Below are positions 11,141-20,545 of a DNA stretch of 64,000 nucleotides, in pieces. Position numbers and translations under genes: made by a program. Position 1 is the first letter of the stretch. Each line of letters starts with the position of its first letter. The notes under the pieces are model-generated. The model had not been told where the DNA came from and ran no database searches. It saw only the letters and a list, made by a program, of their open reading frames with translations. This DNA is from Salticus scenicus. Its lineage: Eukaryota > Arthropoda > Arachnida > Araneae > Salticidae. The DNA lies in NCBI GenBank assembly GCA_963930645.1, contig OZ005648.1, positions 245,497,436-245,561,435 on the forward strand, in the 5' to 3' direction.

Positions 11141-11364
11141 ACTGAGTCAAAAAAAACACTAGTCAAAGACAATTAAAAAATTCTATACATACAAAAACTT
11201 ATCCAAAAAAATTTCTGGGCCCATAACCCAATTGTTGAAGACCATTAGAAGTGGTCTGTCTATTAAATTTTAATATTAAGCAAAGTCTCTGCACAATAGA
11301 AACGTTTGAACTTTAAGTTCTTGAAAGTGTAAAATGACTAGTGACTAGAAAACTTGATCTCAGT
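11141..11364 (-). promoter_or_regulatory. Copia-1 two-part long-range stem around the primer site
   Basis: On the plus strand, ACTGAG 11141-11146 and CACTAGTCA 11157-11165 on one side of the primer site are complementary to CTCAGT 11359-11364 and TGACTAGTG 11335-11343 on the other. In the transcript this folds U5 onto the leader with the primer site in the loop. Copia-2 has the same arrangement with longer stems. Confidence 0.6.
11215..11230 (-). other. Copia-1 primer-binding site (internal initiator tRNA)
   Basis: Minus strand TGGGTTATGGGCCCAG, two bases after the 5' LTR. It is complementary to the anticodon arm of eukaryotic initiator tRNA-Met, not its 3' end. Drosophila copia is known to use a half-tRNA (5' fragment of tRNA-iMet) in this way. 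Confidence 0.85.
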
Positions 11365-11629
11365 AAAAACAAGGAAAATTTAAAAACTTAACAAATTTAT
11401 TTATATCAAAAAAACATGTGTAAATATATATATAACAAACTTTTAATCAAAAAAACAATTAACATAAAGCATTAACATAAGGTAGCAATATAAGCTGGAT
11501 AATTACCTTGAAAAACATTAGCTTGAAGAAGGTACAAAAACATTCAGCTCTTTACACAATATTTCTGAAGAAAAAAACACCTTGTCCCACAGTCCCCTTT
11601 TAAACACAACACTATTTAACACAAATCAA

Positions 11630-11955
11630 GGTCGCCAAGTTGACCATTGATAAACGTAAGACGATATAAAAAAAAATAATGCAACTTAGAGCAAACGACG
11701 ATTGCAGATAGATGGTCGCCAAGTTGACCATCGGGGGAATAATCAAGGAACGAAATTAACATCCCTTAGGGTCGCCCGGTTGACCACTAAGCAAATAAAC
11801 GTTACTCCAAGGAAAACATTATCACTGTAGATAACGATCGAACAAAAGAAGATATAATTTAAAGCAAACGAAAATTGTAGATAGATGGTCGCCAAGTTGA
11901 CCATCGGAGAAATAATTATGAAGATATTAACATCCCTAGGGTCGCCTTGTTGACC
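11630..11955 (-). promoter_or_regulatory. Hairpin array in Copia-1 5' LTR
   Basis: Same five sites as in the 3' LTR, at 11630-11645, 11714-11729, 11770-11785, 11887-11902 and 11940-11955. They lie about 350-680 bases downstream of the TATA box, so they should be in the RNA leader. Confidence 0.75.
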
Positions 11956-12301
11956 ACTAGGATATAACAACGAAAAGTCTTTAAAGTTTATAACAGAAGA
12001 AATTTATCATCTTTTAAAAAACGATAAGGAACAAGGACAAGAGTTCCAAAAAACTTTAACTTCATTCAGAATTTAATTATTAATTATTTTTAACTTCATG
12101 GTAAACCAGCATCACCTTTTAACATATTAAAACTTAACTTCGTATGAAAAAAATCATATGCTTAAACTTTTAATTAAATAAAACTTTTAACTCCAAACCA
12201 GCAAACATCTTAGCTAAACAGGAGACCAGCTCACTGGAAAACACACTAATGCATCTTGTTGCTGCACTGCTGCTACTGCCCCGTACTACGATCGAATCGA
12301 A

Positions 12302-12309
12302 CTTTTATA
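12302..12309 (-). promoter_or_regulatory. Copia-1 TATA box
   Basis: Minus strand TATAAAAG within the 5' LTR, the best TATA match there. The segment downstream is the least AT-rich part of the LTR. Start of transcription would be near 12270-12280. Confidence 0.5.
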
Positions 12310-13164
12310 TGATTAAAGAATACAATATTTGCATAAAACGATCAGAAAAACATAGATAATAACGCCACCGTGTGGTCAAAACCAAAACAGTAAAAATAAC
12401 GATGACGCCACCTTATGGCCAAAGTTGAAACATTTCATAATTAATTTAATGAATTAAGATACAATGGCAACAAGGAGAAAAAGTTATTTTAACAGTGCAG
12501 AGAATGGCAACAGCTAAAAAGTAAACAAACTGCGATGTTTGCCGCGAAATAGCATGGAGTAAGAATAGGATTTAAAAGGATAAATTAAATTTGAAAAAAA
12601 GTAAGTAAAAGATATTTTAAGTTATAAGATATTTAAGTATACGTATATAAAGATAAATTAAGGAATGTTTTTACATTAGATGTGAGGACCAAAAGATAAC
12701 CAAAGTTATCACAGGTTCCCACTGCCTGCAGAAATCTCTTTCCTATGTATTTCAATATGGGTATTTATTGACGATAGGTGGGTCTGCCATTATTTAAGAA
12801 CTACGATTTTAAAGATAACTGTATCTCAGCGTCTATTAAATATTTTAGTTTTTGAACCAAGTATTTTATTGCTCATGCTATTTACACTGTATTACAATTT
12901 TATTCCGACCAATGTAATGAAATAAAATAAAAAGTAGATTTTCTTTTAGAAGGAATTAAATACATAAAAAACAAATTCCAATCAGTTTAATCCTTTCTAC
13001 TATATACTACCATTATTTCCTGACAAATACTATAAATTAGAAAAAAAAAAAAAAAAAAAAAAAAAACTTTTAAAGAAATTAAATTAACAAATGAAAAATA
13101 ATTGTTGTTATACTACAAAAATTATACATAAAACTGTTATAAATACGTTTTTAAATTTTACATT

Positions 13165-13548
13165 TAATACTAATTAATTTGTACCTTATACTTTGTCCGT
13201 TTTATATTCACATTATGCATTTCGGATGCAAACCACATCCTTCATCAGATGATTCATGACTGTCCTCGCTGTCTGTGTTTATGTTGCTTTCTTCTTGGGT
13301 TCCTCTCTTCGTTTCACTTCGTTTTCCTTGGGTTTTAAAGATTAGATGGTTCCAGTTATTGGGGATAGTAGCATGTTCACGTTCATTGATTGCTGTCGTG
13401 TTAGTAAGGATTTCGAGGGATTCTCTTTTTAGGGCGTAGCTGTGATTATTATAGTTAGCGATTTTTTTAGTTGTTATGGTGTTAATATCTATGGGGTTAG
13501 AGGAGTGGGTAGAAGCAAGAGCTGTTGAGTGGCGGTTATGTTTTAGGT
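13165..13548 (-). repeat. Inverted 3' arm of Penelope-1
   Basis: Reverse complement of 14883-15266, near identical. It encodes the C-terminal endonuclease tail on the minus strand and includes a second copy of the hammerhead-like motif (13211-13251). Confidence 0.9.
13211..13251 (-). ncRNA. Hammerhead-like ribozyme core, inverted copy
   Basis: Exact reverse complement of the core at 15180-15220 (CTGATGA, stem II GGATG/CATCC, GAAA, then T-GC-ATA). Confidence 0.5.
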
Positions 13549-13560
13549 GGGGATTTTTAT

Positions 13561-13725
13561 GAGGCGGGATTTTTATGATCTTTATATTTGGCAAATAGTC
13601 GTGGGATAATAGGAGCAAAGTTATTATTTTTTGGAGGTATATTGTTGGTATACAAAAAACAATAACTTTGCTCCTATTATCCCACGACTATTTGCCAAAT
13701 ATAAAGATCATAAAAATCCCGCCTC
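13561..13725. repeat. 65-bp inverted repeat at the head of Penelope-1
   Basis: 13561-13625 is the reverse complement of 13661-13725, with loop 13626-13660. It joins the inverted arm to the main copy. Confidence 0.85.
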
Positions 13726-15223
13726 CCTTCGCCCTATAGTTAATAAAGCAGAAGGTCCAACATACTTCCTTGAAAAATATATGAAAAATATTTACCAAAC
13801 CCTACTTCCCCCCTCTAATATCTCCATAAACTCCAACGAACTCTTCATGCAAAAACTCCAAAACGCAAAAATCAACTACGACGATACAATGGTTAGTTAT
13901 GATGTAAAAGACCTATACCCCTCAATAGACACTACAGAAATTAGCAAAATAATTAACGAAAAAATAATTGAAACATTCGGAAATAACAAAATTAGCGACA
14001 CGTTAATTAAGACTAGCAACCTGCTACTTAACGAATCATATTTCCAATTCAATAACCAAATTTATCGGCAAAAACAAGGCGTGCCTATGGGGTCACCTAT
14101 ATCAGGGACTCTTGCGGAATTAAAAATGAGACTTCTTGAAAATTCAGCAACCAAAATTATGAAAAACAACAAAATCTGGACTAGATACGTAGACGACATA
14201 TTTACAATTTTTCCAAATAACACCAACGTTACCGATATCTTAAATGAACTTAATAACCTCGACAAAAATATAAAATTTACAATAGAAGAAGAAAACAATA
14301 ACATAATAAACTATCTCGATATAAAAATCATAAAAAACCCAAACAATTCCATCGACACAACCATATATAGAAAACCAACCTCTAATATTGAAATTATAAA
14401 TAACCGCTGTAATACCCCCCTTCCATATAAATACGCCGCCATCCGTTCCTATATTAATCGCGCAATTCTAATATGCTCCAACAAAAAACTCCTAAATGAA
14501 GAACTCAAATATATAAAATCCATAGTTCATAAAGCAAACTACCCAAAAAATATTGTAAACAAATTGTACAATAAGCGTATAAAACAACTAAATAAAATCG
14601 ATAGCGCCCAAAAAGAAAGAAAAAAATTTACTACATCCATCCCATTCTGTAACGGCAATAGTATAAAAATCCAAAACGAAGCTAAAAAACATAATATCAA
14701 TATCCCAATAAAACCAAACCGTAATATTTTCCAACACATCCGCAACGAAAAAGACATAATCGATAGCCGATCAACCGCAGGAATTTACAAAATAGACTTC
14801 AAACACATTAATAATTCACAAGCATGTTACATCGGAGTTACAAAACGGAAAATCTACGAACGAGAAAAAGAACATAAAGCCGACCTAAAACATAACCGCC
14901 ACTCAACAGCTCTTGCTTCTACCCACTCCTCTAACCCCATAGATATTAACACCATAACAACTAAAAAAATCGCTAACTATAATAATCACAGCTACGCCCT
15001 AAAAAGAGAATCCCTCGAAATCCTTACTAACACGACAGCAATCAATGAACGTGAACATGCTACTATCCCCAATAACTGGAACCATCTAATCTTTAAAACC
15101 CAAGGAAAACGAAGTGAAACGAAGAGAGGAACCCAAGAAGAAAGCAACATAAACACAGACAGCGAGGACAGTCATGAATCATCTGATGAAGGATGTGGTT
15201 TGCATCCGAAATGCATAATGTGA
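13631..15223 (+). CDS. Penelope-type reverse transcriptase with GIY-YIG endonuclease
   Basis: 530 codons from the first ATG; full-length relatives are usually longer, so the N-terminus is truncated and this start is only the first available. RT fingers and palm: PRLFAKYKDHK..LRPIV near 18-37, SYDVKDLYPS near 89-98 with the catalytic Asp, QGVPMGSPISG 149-159, YVDD 186-189. The linker carries the conserved SIPFCNG (336-342). The GIY-YIG nuclease starts GIY 384-386 and YIG 400-402, followed by KRKIYEREKEH and a downstream RESLEI Glu motif and NEREH. The nuclease nicks the target and the RT primes from the nick. No stop or frameshift in this span. Low-GC codon use. Related to, but distinct from, Penelope-2. 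Confidence 0.92.
   Translation: MEVYCWYTKNNNFAPIIPRLFAKYKDHKNPASLRPIVNKAEGPTYFLEKYMKNIYQTLLPPSNISINSNELFMQKLQNAKINYDDTMVSYDVKDLYPSIDTTEISKIINEKIIETFGNNKISDTLIKTSNLLLNESYFQFNNQIYRQKQGVPMGSPISGTLAELKMRLLENSATKIMKNNKIWTRYVDDIFTIFPNNTNVTDILNELNNLDKNIKFTIEEENNNIINYLDIKIIKNPNNSIDTTIYRKPTSNIEIINNRCNTPLPYKYAAIRSYINRAILICSNKKLLNEELKYIKSIVHKANYPKNIVNKLYNKRIKQLNKIDSAQKERKKFTTSIPFCNGNSIKIQNEAKKHNINIPIKPNRNIFQHIRNEKDIIDSRSTAGIYKIDFKHINNSQACYIGVTKRKIYEREKEHKADLKHNRHSTALASTHSSNPIDINTITTKKIANYNNHSYALKRESLEILTNTTAINEREHATIPNNWNHLIFKTQGKRSETKRGTQEESNINTDSEDSHESSDEGCGLHPKCIM
15180..15220 (+). ncRNA. Hammerhead-like ribozyme core of Penelope-1
   Basis: CTGATGA (15183-15189), one extra A, stem II GGATG/CATCC (15191-15195, 15203-15207), GAAA (15208-15211), then T-GC-ATA with a two-pair stem III. 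Predicted cleavage follows ATA at 15217. Stem I is CAT/ATG (15180-15182, 15218-15220). Penelope-like elements are known to carry minimal type I hammerheads with very short stem III. The extra base after CTGATGA departs from the textbook core. Confidence 0.55.
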
Positions 15224-15539
15224 ATATAAAACGGACAAAGTATAAGGTACAAATTAATTAGTGTTAATGTCCTATAATAATAAAACGAATTATTTACATT
15301 TAATATATTTAATTTTTTCTACTGCATTACCATTTTATTTTCAATAAATATAATAAATTAAAAAGAGAAAAAAGATTCGCCCTCAAATAAATGTATTAAA
15401 TAAAAAATAAATTGCATAATATAGCCGTTGCTAAGATACACAGACCATTACAATCGAAGAATAAATTCATGAAAGATGAAACATAAAAGCCAATGTTTAA
15501 AATCGAAAAAACATTAATTTAAAAAATTCAAATTCAAAA

Positions 15540-15912
15540 AAATCTCGATGAGGTGCACACCTGTAGGGTCCCAGGTACCTATATGCCAAATTTGAAAGCT
15601 CTGCGATCAGTAGTGTGTTAGTATTGTTCATGTTTAGATAAATGTATTTATTTTCCTGTTGGAAAAAAAAATAAACTCATATATATATATTTTTTTTTTT
15701 TGGCAACAATTAAATGGCTAATTTTTTGCTATTATTAGCTTATTATTTTCATATTTTTAGTAATTAAAAGAAAACTAAACAGAAATTTGGAATTCTGACT
15801 TCGATGTGCGCAATGATCCTTCGGGGGGCACCTTTGTGTTAAATCTCGTGACTGTCCGAGCTACCGTTTTCGAGAACAGTATACATACAAATATACACTT
15901 AATAGTATAAGA
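15540..15912 (-). repeat. Repeat block shared with 51480-51770
   Basis: Blocks GGCAACAATTAAAT, TTATTTTCATATTTT and ACTTCGA.GTG (15697-15910) recur in order near 51530-51760. In the Helitron interpretation this is the 5' terminal part of the element. Confidence 0.45.
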
Positions 15913-16029
15913 TTATATGAATTTAAATTCGCATAGTATTTATGAAACACCATAAAGCAGTTATTATATTGTCTATAACAATGATAATTAAAACTTGATG
16001 TATTTATTTATTAGAAGAAAATATATTAC

Positions 16030-17440
16030 AAAAATTTTAGAAAATCACTGTGCAATAACTTTTTTTTTTTTTTTTTTTTTTTTTAAATAATTATTCTAAC
16101 TATTTTTAACAATCTATTTTTTCACAGTTAAATAAATTTCCTAAGTGCAATTGAAAACCTCATTTTATGAAAATTTTTATTGTAAATAAATAATAATAAT
16201 AATAAAAAGTAAGCAAACACCATTCGCAGCAGTTCCTTCGATTCGAAATAATAGCACAACCCTTCATCAAACGAAAATGATAGGCTCAAGCACAGCATCA
16301 AAGCAGTACTTATATCTACTTTACACCTAAAAGAGTGATATAATGTTTTTCGGCCCAAAACAATTGTTGTGAGGAAGGTTTTTTATTTTTTCAACTTACG
16401 GTATTTTCTTGCAAAGTTTTTTTTTTTTTTTTTTATGTAAACATATAAATATCAACATATAGTCAACTACAATGAAGAAAATAGTTTTGTTAACGTTTTA
16501 AAGTCATTGTGTGAGAAGCACTTTTTCTTAAATTATTAATGCAATTATTTTTAACATTTTTATTTACTTATTTATTTATTTCAAGGGATATGCAGTTTTT
16601 TTTTTTTTTTTTTTTTTTAACTAATGATGTAGTAGAAATAAAAAAATAAAAATTCTTAGCAGTTCTTTTGGGTCGATATACAAAGCAATAACACAAAGGT
16701 TCACCAGAGGAAAAAACTAGACACTAGTACAGCATCAAATCAGCACATTTCATGAAGGGGTGTGCTATTATTTCGACCCAAAACATTTGTCGTGAAGTTT
16801 TCTCATTCTTTCTTTTTCTTTTCTTTTTTTTACTAACGGTATTTTTTGCAAAATCTTATTCTTAATTTATACAGTTCAAGAAATAATCATCTACAATGAA
16901 GAAAATACGCTTGTAAAGTTTTTGAACATTGTGTAATGCACAATGTGTAACTCTTTCTTAAATTATCATTCTAACTATTTTTAATTACACACTTTGTCAG
17001 TTAAGTAAATTTGATAAGTGCAATTGAAAACCTCCTTTTATAAGAATTTTGATTGTAAATATTTATTAATTAATATGCACTGAAGGACTAATGTTCAAAA
17101 GTAATAAGCAATAAATAAAAAAAAGAAAGAAAAAATGTAAGCAAGCACCATAAATTAAAAAAAATAAATTAAAGATTTGCAACAGTTGTTTCGATTCGAA
17201 ATAATAGCACAACCTTTCATCAGACGAAAATGTTAGGCACAAGCACATCATCATAGCAGCACTTATATCTAATTTCTACCTGAAGAAGCGATGTATACTG
17301 TTTCTCAGCCAAAGGCAATTGTTGCGAGGAAGAACTTTTTTTAGTTTTTTAACTTGTGTTTTCTTGCAAACACTTTTTTTTTCCTTCTCTTTCTTTCTTT
17401 CCTTCTTCTTCTACTACTACTACTACTTTTTTTTTTTTTT
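16030..17440. repeat. Three-copy tandem repeat of about 430-520 bp
   Basis: Three successive diverged copies share AACTATTTTTAA, AAGTGCAATTGAAAACCTC (copies 1 and 3), CATCA..G(C/A)AGCACTT and the closing TTTTCTTGCAAA. Anchors for the GCAGTT..TCGA block: 16229, 16660, 17180. Poly-T tracts separate the copies. Lies in the piggyBac body; no coding function. Confidence 0.6.
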
Positions 17441-17561
17441 TTAATTATTAAAATAATCTAAAGGTTCTGCTCCTGGATCCAAACTATGTACTGGGCCTGG
17501 AGATCCAGAAAATATCTTCTGATTATTAAAGTTCTTTATGTCGGAAGTCCACGTAAATGTA

Positions 17562-18978
17562 TACTGCTGTTCATTAAAATTGCAACACCAAGAAGAAATG
17601 CGAATATAAGAATGATATTTATTGAGCACATGCATTGTAGTAGGAAGAACAATTTATTAAATTTTCAGGAAGTTTTGAGTAATATACCCTGAGAAAACAG
17701 TACATAAAGCAGCGAACTCTGGGAGCAATAACTACACTTATCTGCCTAGGCATTGAATCGAACAGTGATTGGATGACATATTCAGATACAGCCCTTCATG
17801 AAGCTTCAACAGGATGCCATAGTTCATAGACCGTAGTTACTGGTGAGGTGGTAGTGGGCCACTCCCTTTTTAACGATTAATAAGTCGTTTTCATTGGTGC
17901 GAGATCAGGAGAACGCGCTGGCCGGAGCAACGATTGAACACATTCTGTATCAAAGACGATCTGGACAATACAGACAACTTGCGGTCGTGTATTATCCTGC
18001 TGAAAGATAGCTCCAAGGATGCCTTGAAGGTAGGGAACGATTTCAGGCTGTAGCACTTCACGGACGTACCTGTTCCTATTGAGATCACCCTCAATTCGTA
18101 GCAAATTGAATCATCCATGATACGAAATCATACCCCAGACCATAACTCTGGGTGTTCGGCCACTATGTCGTTCGATAACGTACTCTGGAAGGCAGCGTTG
18201 ACCAGCATAGCGTCTAACACGAACGCGGCCATCATGATCCCACAAACTGAAGCGTGATTCATCTGAAAAGACAACTTGTTGCCAACCAGCTTGCCAGACT
18301 CTGTGCTCATGAGCCCATTGCAGACGCAGCCGTCATTGGTTTGTCGTGAGGGGGATCCAGTATAAAGGTGCCCTCGCATGCAGTCAACGGTGCAGCAGAT
18401 GTCGACGAATTGACGAAGCCGACATTAGTACACCTGTAGCAGTAGGCCAACGTGCTGCCAACTGCCTGGAGAAAGCTGTACGGTCATTCACTGCCATGCG
18501 GAGCAGGCGTCGATCGTCAAGCGCTGACGTCACCTTCCATCGTCCACTGCCAGTTTTTCGAGTTGTTCCGTGCTCGTCGGTCCACTGCTTCCAAACTCGT
18601 ATCATTGCGGTACTGTTCCGCTGCACACGAACTCCTGTTGCATGATAGGAAAATCCTCTTTCTCGAAGGTCGATAATCCTCCCCCGTTCAAACTCCGTAA
18701 GTTGTTGGAATTTTTCCTTCTTCTGTCGTGGAGGCATACTTAGGTCTCACTAAACGTTCACCACTAACAAATAATCATTAACAATTTTCAACATCCCACC
18801 ACAGTCCGATATTTATACACTTTCAGCATCAGTCCAGAGGGTGCTACGCACGCCACGTATGCGCGGTGGCTCTGAAACTTTACTATTTTGCATAACATCC
18901 TATAATTGACATTTGCTGCAAATTTAATTTAATTTGGATGATTTCTTCATGGTGTTGCATTTTTTACAAACAGCAGTG
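17562..18978 (-). mobile_element. Tc1/mariner-family element, inactive
   Basis: Inverted ends share CTGCTGTT and TGCAACACCA(A/T)GAAGAAAT, flanked by TA (17560-17561 and 18979-18980), the target duplication of the IS630/Tc1/mariner superfamily. Length 1417 bp. Inserted in the piggyBac transposase remnant. Confidence 0.85.
17700..18737 (-). pseudogene. Tc1-type transposase pseudogene
   Basis: Starts at ATG 18737 with MPPRQKKEKFQQLTEFERG, the N-terminal helix-turn-helix DNA-binding domain (118 codons in frame), then shifts frame near 18384. The catalytic part is readable in pieces: FSDESRFSLWDHDG with the first Asp, VMVWGMISYHG followed by a TGA, LLRIEGDLNRNRYVREV, and IFQQDNTRP with the second Asp. 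The third acidic residue region is broken after SPDLAP. A later piece reads LFDSMPRQISVVI. Several frameshifts and one nonsense codon make it inactive. Normally it cuts at the terminal repeats and pastes at TA. Confidence 0.85.
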
Positions 18979-19631
18979 TAGTTTTAAAATTACCATTATT
19001 TTCGTCTAGATCCGAACCGGAATCAGAACAGTTTCGGTGTTTGGTAAGATTCTATTTCCTCTGAATCATCATCACTATCACTGCTATCAATCGATTTGTT
19101 AATTTCATTTTCAGAAGATGCAAATAAAATCGCATTAATTTCGTCTTGTGTTATTATTTTTTTACGTCGAAAAGTCATAATAAACAGAAAGGAATAAGAG
19201 CATACAGGATGATCTCAGCTAACAAACTGCGATTACAAAATTTTGTCTCTCACTTCAAAATTTTTAGGACAAGAAAACATCTTTTGTATCCCTTCTTGTC
19301 CCCGTAAAGTTAACCCGCCCACTTGTCATCTGCACTGACAACTAACCGTGGAAAAATGACCATCAAGAAGATAAAAGAGCGAAAAGGGGGGATGAACTAT
19401 CTCAGGCGTTTTAGGGCCGGAATGGGACTGAGAGCTTTCGGGCAGTCTCGGCCATAACGGGAACGAAAGAGTTAATATAGGATTATATTTATCAGTGGCG
19501 AATCTATTAAGAGGCTTCTGAGGCTAAGCCTACCCAAAAAATATTAAAAAATTGCATAATATTTTTTATATAATATTGCATATATTGTTTACAAGTTTAT
19601 TCTTCATTATTATTTTTTTAATCTACATATT

Positions 19632-19720
19632 TAATTATGGATGGCACATAGATTTTTCATTTTGACGCCCAAAAAATTTAATCCAGGTGTCATTTTGACG
19701 CCTAGTTTCAAAATTCTTAT
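19632..19720. repeat. Short repeat shared with 24045-24112
   Basis: ATTTTTCATTTTGA(C/T)GCC and the following (G/C)ATTTGACGCC or CATTTTGACGCC blocks occur in both places. Family not recognised. Confidence 0.4.
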
Positions 19721-20264
19721 CTCTAACACTGCTGTACTTATTAAGTTATACTTAAACATGCAGTTTCAATTCCAGTATCAGAAGTTTTCTGTGAAAGTTA
19801 GGGCTTGGACATTGAGAAGGAGAACAAAATGCAATTCAAACGTACAGATAGCAATGACAAACAAACTGTAACTATTTATAGAAGAAAGTTTACACTTCTT
19901 AATGTCCTTCTGTCCGATTATACAGAAACCAGAAAATTTTAGAAAGCTGCATTAATTTCATGTTTAGAGTTTCTTATTACAAATATTTTACTAGAGTCAG
20001 TACAAACAAAATCATGGGCAAAGATATTTCTTCTTATGCTATAAAAAGGATAATAGTTAATACCAACTCTTTACCTAGCTATATGTAATTAAAATTTTAT
20101 GACTGCAGTGCTTTGACATATCTAACACACTAATAACATTTGATAAATGCAAACTTGTGATAAAAATACGCTTACTGAATCATGTATTTTTTTTTTTTTT
20201 TTTCTTTAACTTATCATGAAATTATGCTGCAGATTATTTTCTAATGCCTAACTATCTGTTGCAG

Positions 20265-20545
20265 ATTGACAGAAAAAATTCTGCTACTGGGGCTATATGT
20301 CAGAAACTATTGCTCATAATTGCATATAAATTTTTCACCTTGACATAAATTAATGCCTTTCAACTTTTCATGCCAATCGTTCAAAAGGTGGCAGTGCACA
20401 GTGATCTGTATAATTTAAGGGAAAACTATATTGCGGGTTCTATGGCATAAAGAAAAACTTGATATGTGAAAAGATCATTGAGACATGCTGATTCAATTTG
20501 GACACATCAACCGATAGGTGGTGCTACTGTAAAAAGGTGCCTTTT
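20265..20545. repeat. Diverged repeat shared with 25490-25880
   Basis: Shared blocks in order: CTACTG.., ATTGCATATAAATTT, CAGTGATCTG or CAGCGATTTT, AATTTAAGG, AACTTGATATGT.AAAA, ATGCTGATTCAAT and CCGATA.GTGG. No coding potential seen. Confidence 0.45.

Larger units (their letters stand above)
4673..12711 (-). mobile_element. Copia-1: complete Ty1/copia LTR retrotransposon
   Basis: Full element of 8039 bp on the minus strand: two 1479-bp LTRs (TG..CA), primer site for initiator tRNA, gag-protease-integrase frame, UGA, reverse transcriptase-RNase H frame, purine tract. The 5-bp target duplication CAGGT is at 4668-4672 and 12712-12716. By direct comparison the LTRs differ at 5 positions (about 99.7% identity), so the insertion is young. 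Domain order PR-IN-RT-RH is that of Ty1/copia. Both frames are intact apart from the conserved UGA, so the copy may be functional. Confidence 0.95.
11233..12711 (-). repeat. Copia-1 5' LTR
   Basis: 1479 bp; begins (element orientation) TGATAACTTTGG and ends CTTCAACA. Contains the promoter for the genomic RNA and five hairpin sites between promoter and primer site. Confidence 0.95.
13165..15266 (+). mobile_element. Penelope-1: Penelope-like retroelement with inverted arms
   Basis: A plus-strand copy (RT plus GIY-YIG endonuclease, 5'-truncated) preceded by an inverted copy of its own 3' end. The outer inverted arms are 13165-13548 and 14883-15266. Inside, a second inverted pair of 65 bp (13561-13625 and 13661-13725) forms a hairpin with a 35-base loop at the start of the coding part. 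Such inverted partial copies are known for Penelope-like elements. The element sits in the Helitron 4460-15912; no clear target duplication. Confidence 0.88.
4460..15912 (-). mobile_element. Non-autonomous Helitron, minus strand, hosting Copia-1 and Penelope-1
   Basis: On the minus strand it starts TC (15912-15911, preceded by A) as TCTTATACTATTAAGTG and ends with hairpin GCGGGCGTAGCCTGC then CTAG (4463-4460) followed by T. This is the Helitron rule: 5' TC, 3' hairpin plus CTRR, inserted between A and T. The same 3' end recurs at 25316, 42305 and 55166. Removing Copia-1 and Penelope-1 leaves about 1.3 kb with no helicase frame. The 3' end is clear; the 5' end is a weaker call since it differs from the TCTATATATATAAAAG starts elsewhere in the window. 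Confidence 0.6.
17460..19178 (-). pseudogene. piggyBac transposase N-terminal remnant, split by Tc1
   Basis: Read on the minus strand, an ATG at 19178-19176 opens MTFRRKKIITQDEIN, then a serine/aspartate-rich acidic stretch (SIDSSDSDDDSEEIES) and a shifted continuation CSDSGSDLDENNGNF up to the Tc1 insertion at 18978. It resumes at 17561 as TFTWTSDIKNFNNQKIF, GSPGP and EPLDYFNN before a stop. The acidic N-terminus followed by a G-PGP and PLDYF block is the start of piggyBac transposases (DDE_Tnp_1_7 family). The catalytic DDD domain is missing and one frameshift lies near 19028-19037, so the copy is dead. Confidence 0.7.
4200..19471 (-). mobile_element. piggyBac-type DNA transposon enlarged by nested insertions
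   Basis: Left end TTAA/CTCTTTCGGTCCC (TTAA 4196-4199) and right end GGGAACGAAAGAG/TTAA (TTAA 19472-19475) are inverted copies flanked by the TTAA duplication typical of piggyBac. A second inverted block, ATGGCCGAGA, lies inside each end (4251-4260; complement near 19446-19455). The transposase remnant (minus strand, 17460-19178) reads toward the left end. Between the ends sit a Helitron with Copia-1 and Penelope-1 inside it, a three-copy repeat, and a Tc1 element. Without the insertions the element would be only about 2.5 kb. The ends and remnant are seen directly; that they form one original insertion is inference. Confidence 0.8.

Noticed and set aside
13208..13618. Separate minus-strand gene of 136 codons
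   Set aside because: It is the inverted copy of the Penelope-1 C-terminus, not an independent gene.
15160..15220. Type III hammerhead using the GTC upstream of CTGATGA in Penelope-1
   Set aside because: Stem III would not pair after GAAA; the type I layout shared with Penelope-2 fits better.
16030..17440. CRISPR-like array
   Set aside because: Units are hundreds of bases long, diverged, and in animal DNA; no short regular direct repeats with unique spacers occur anywhere in the window.
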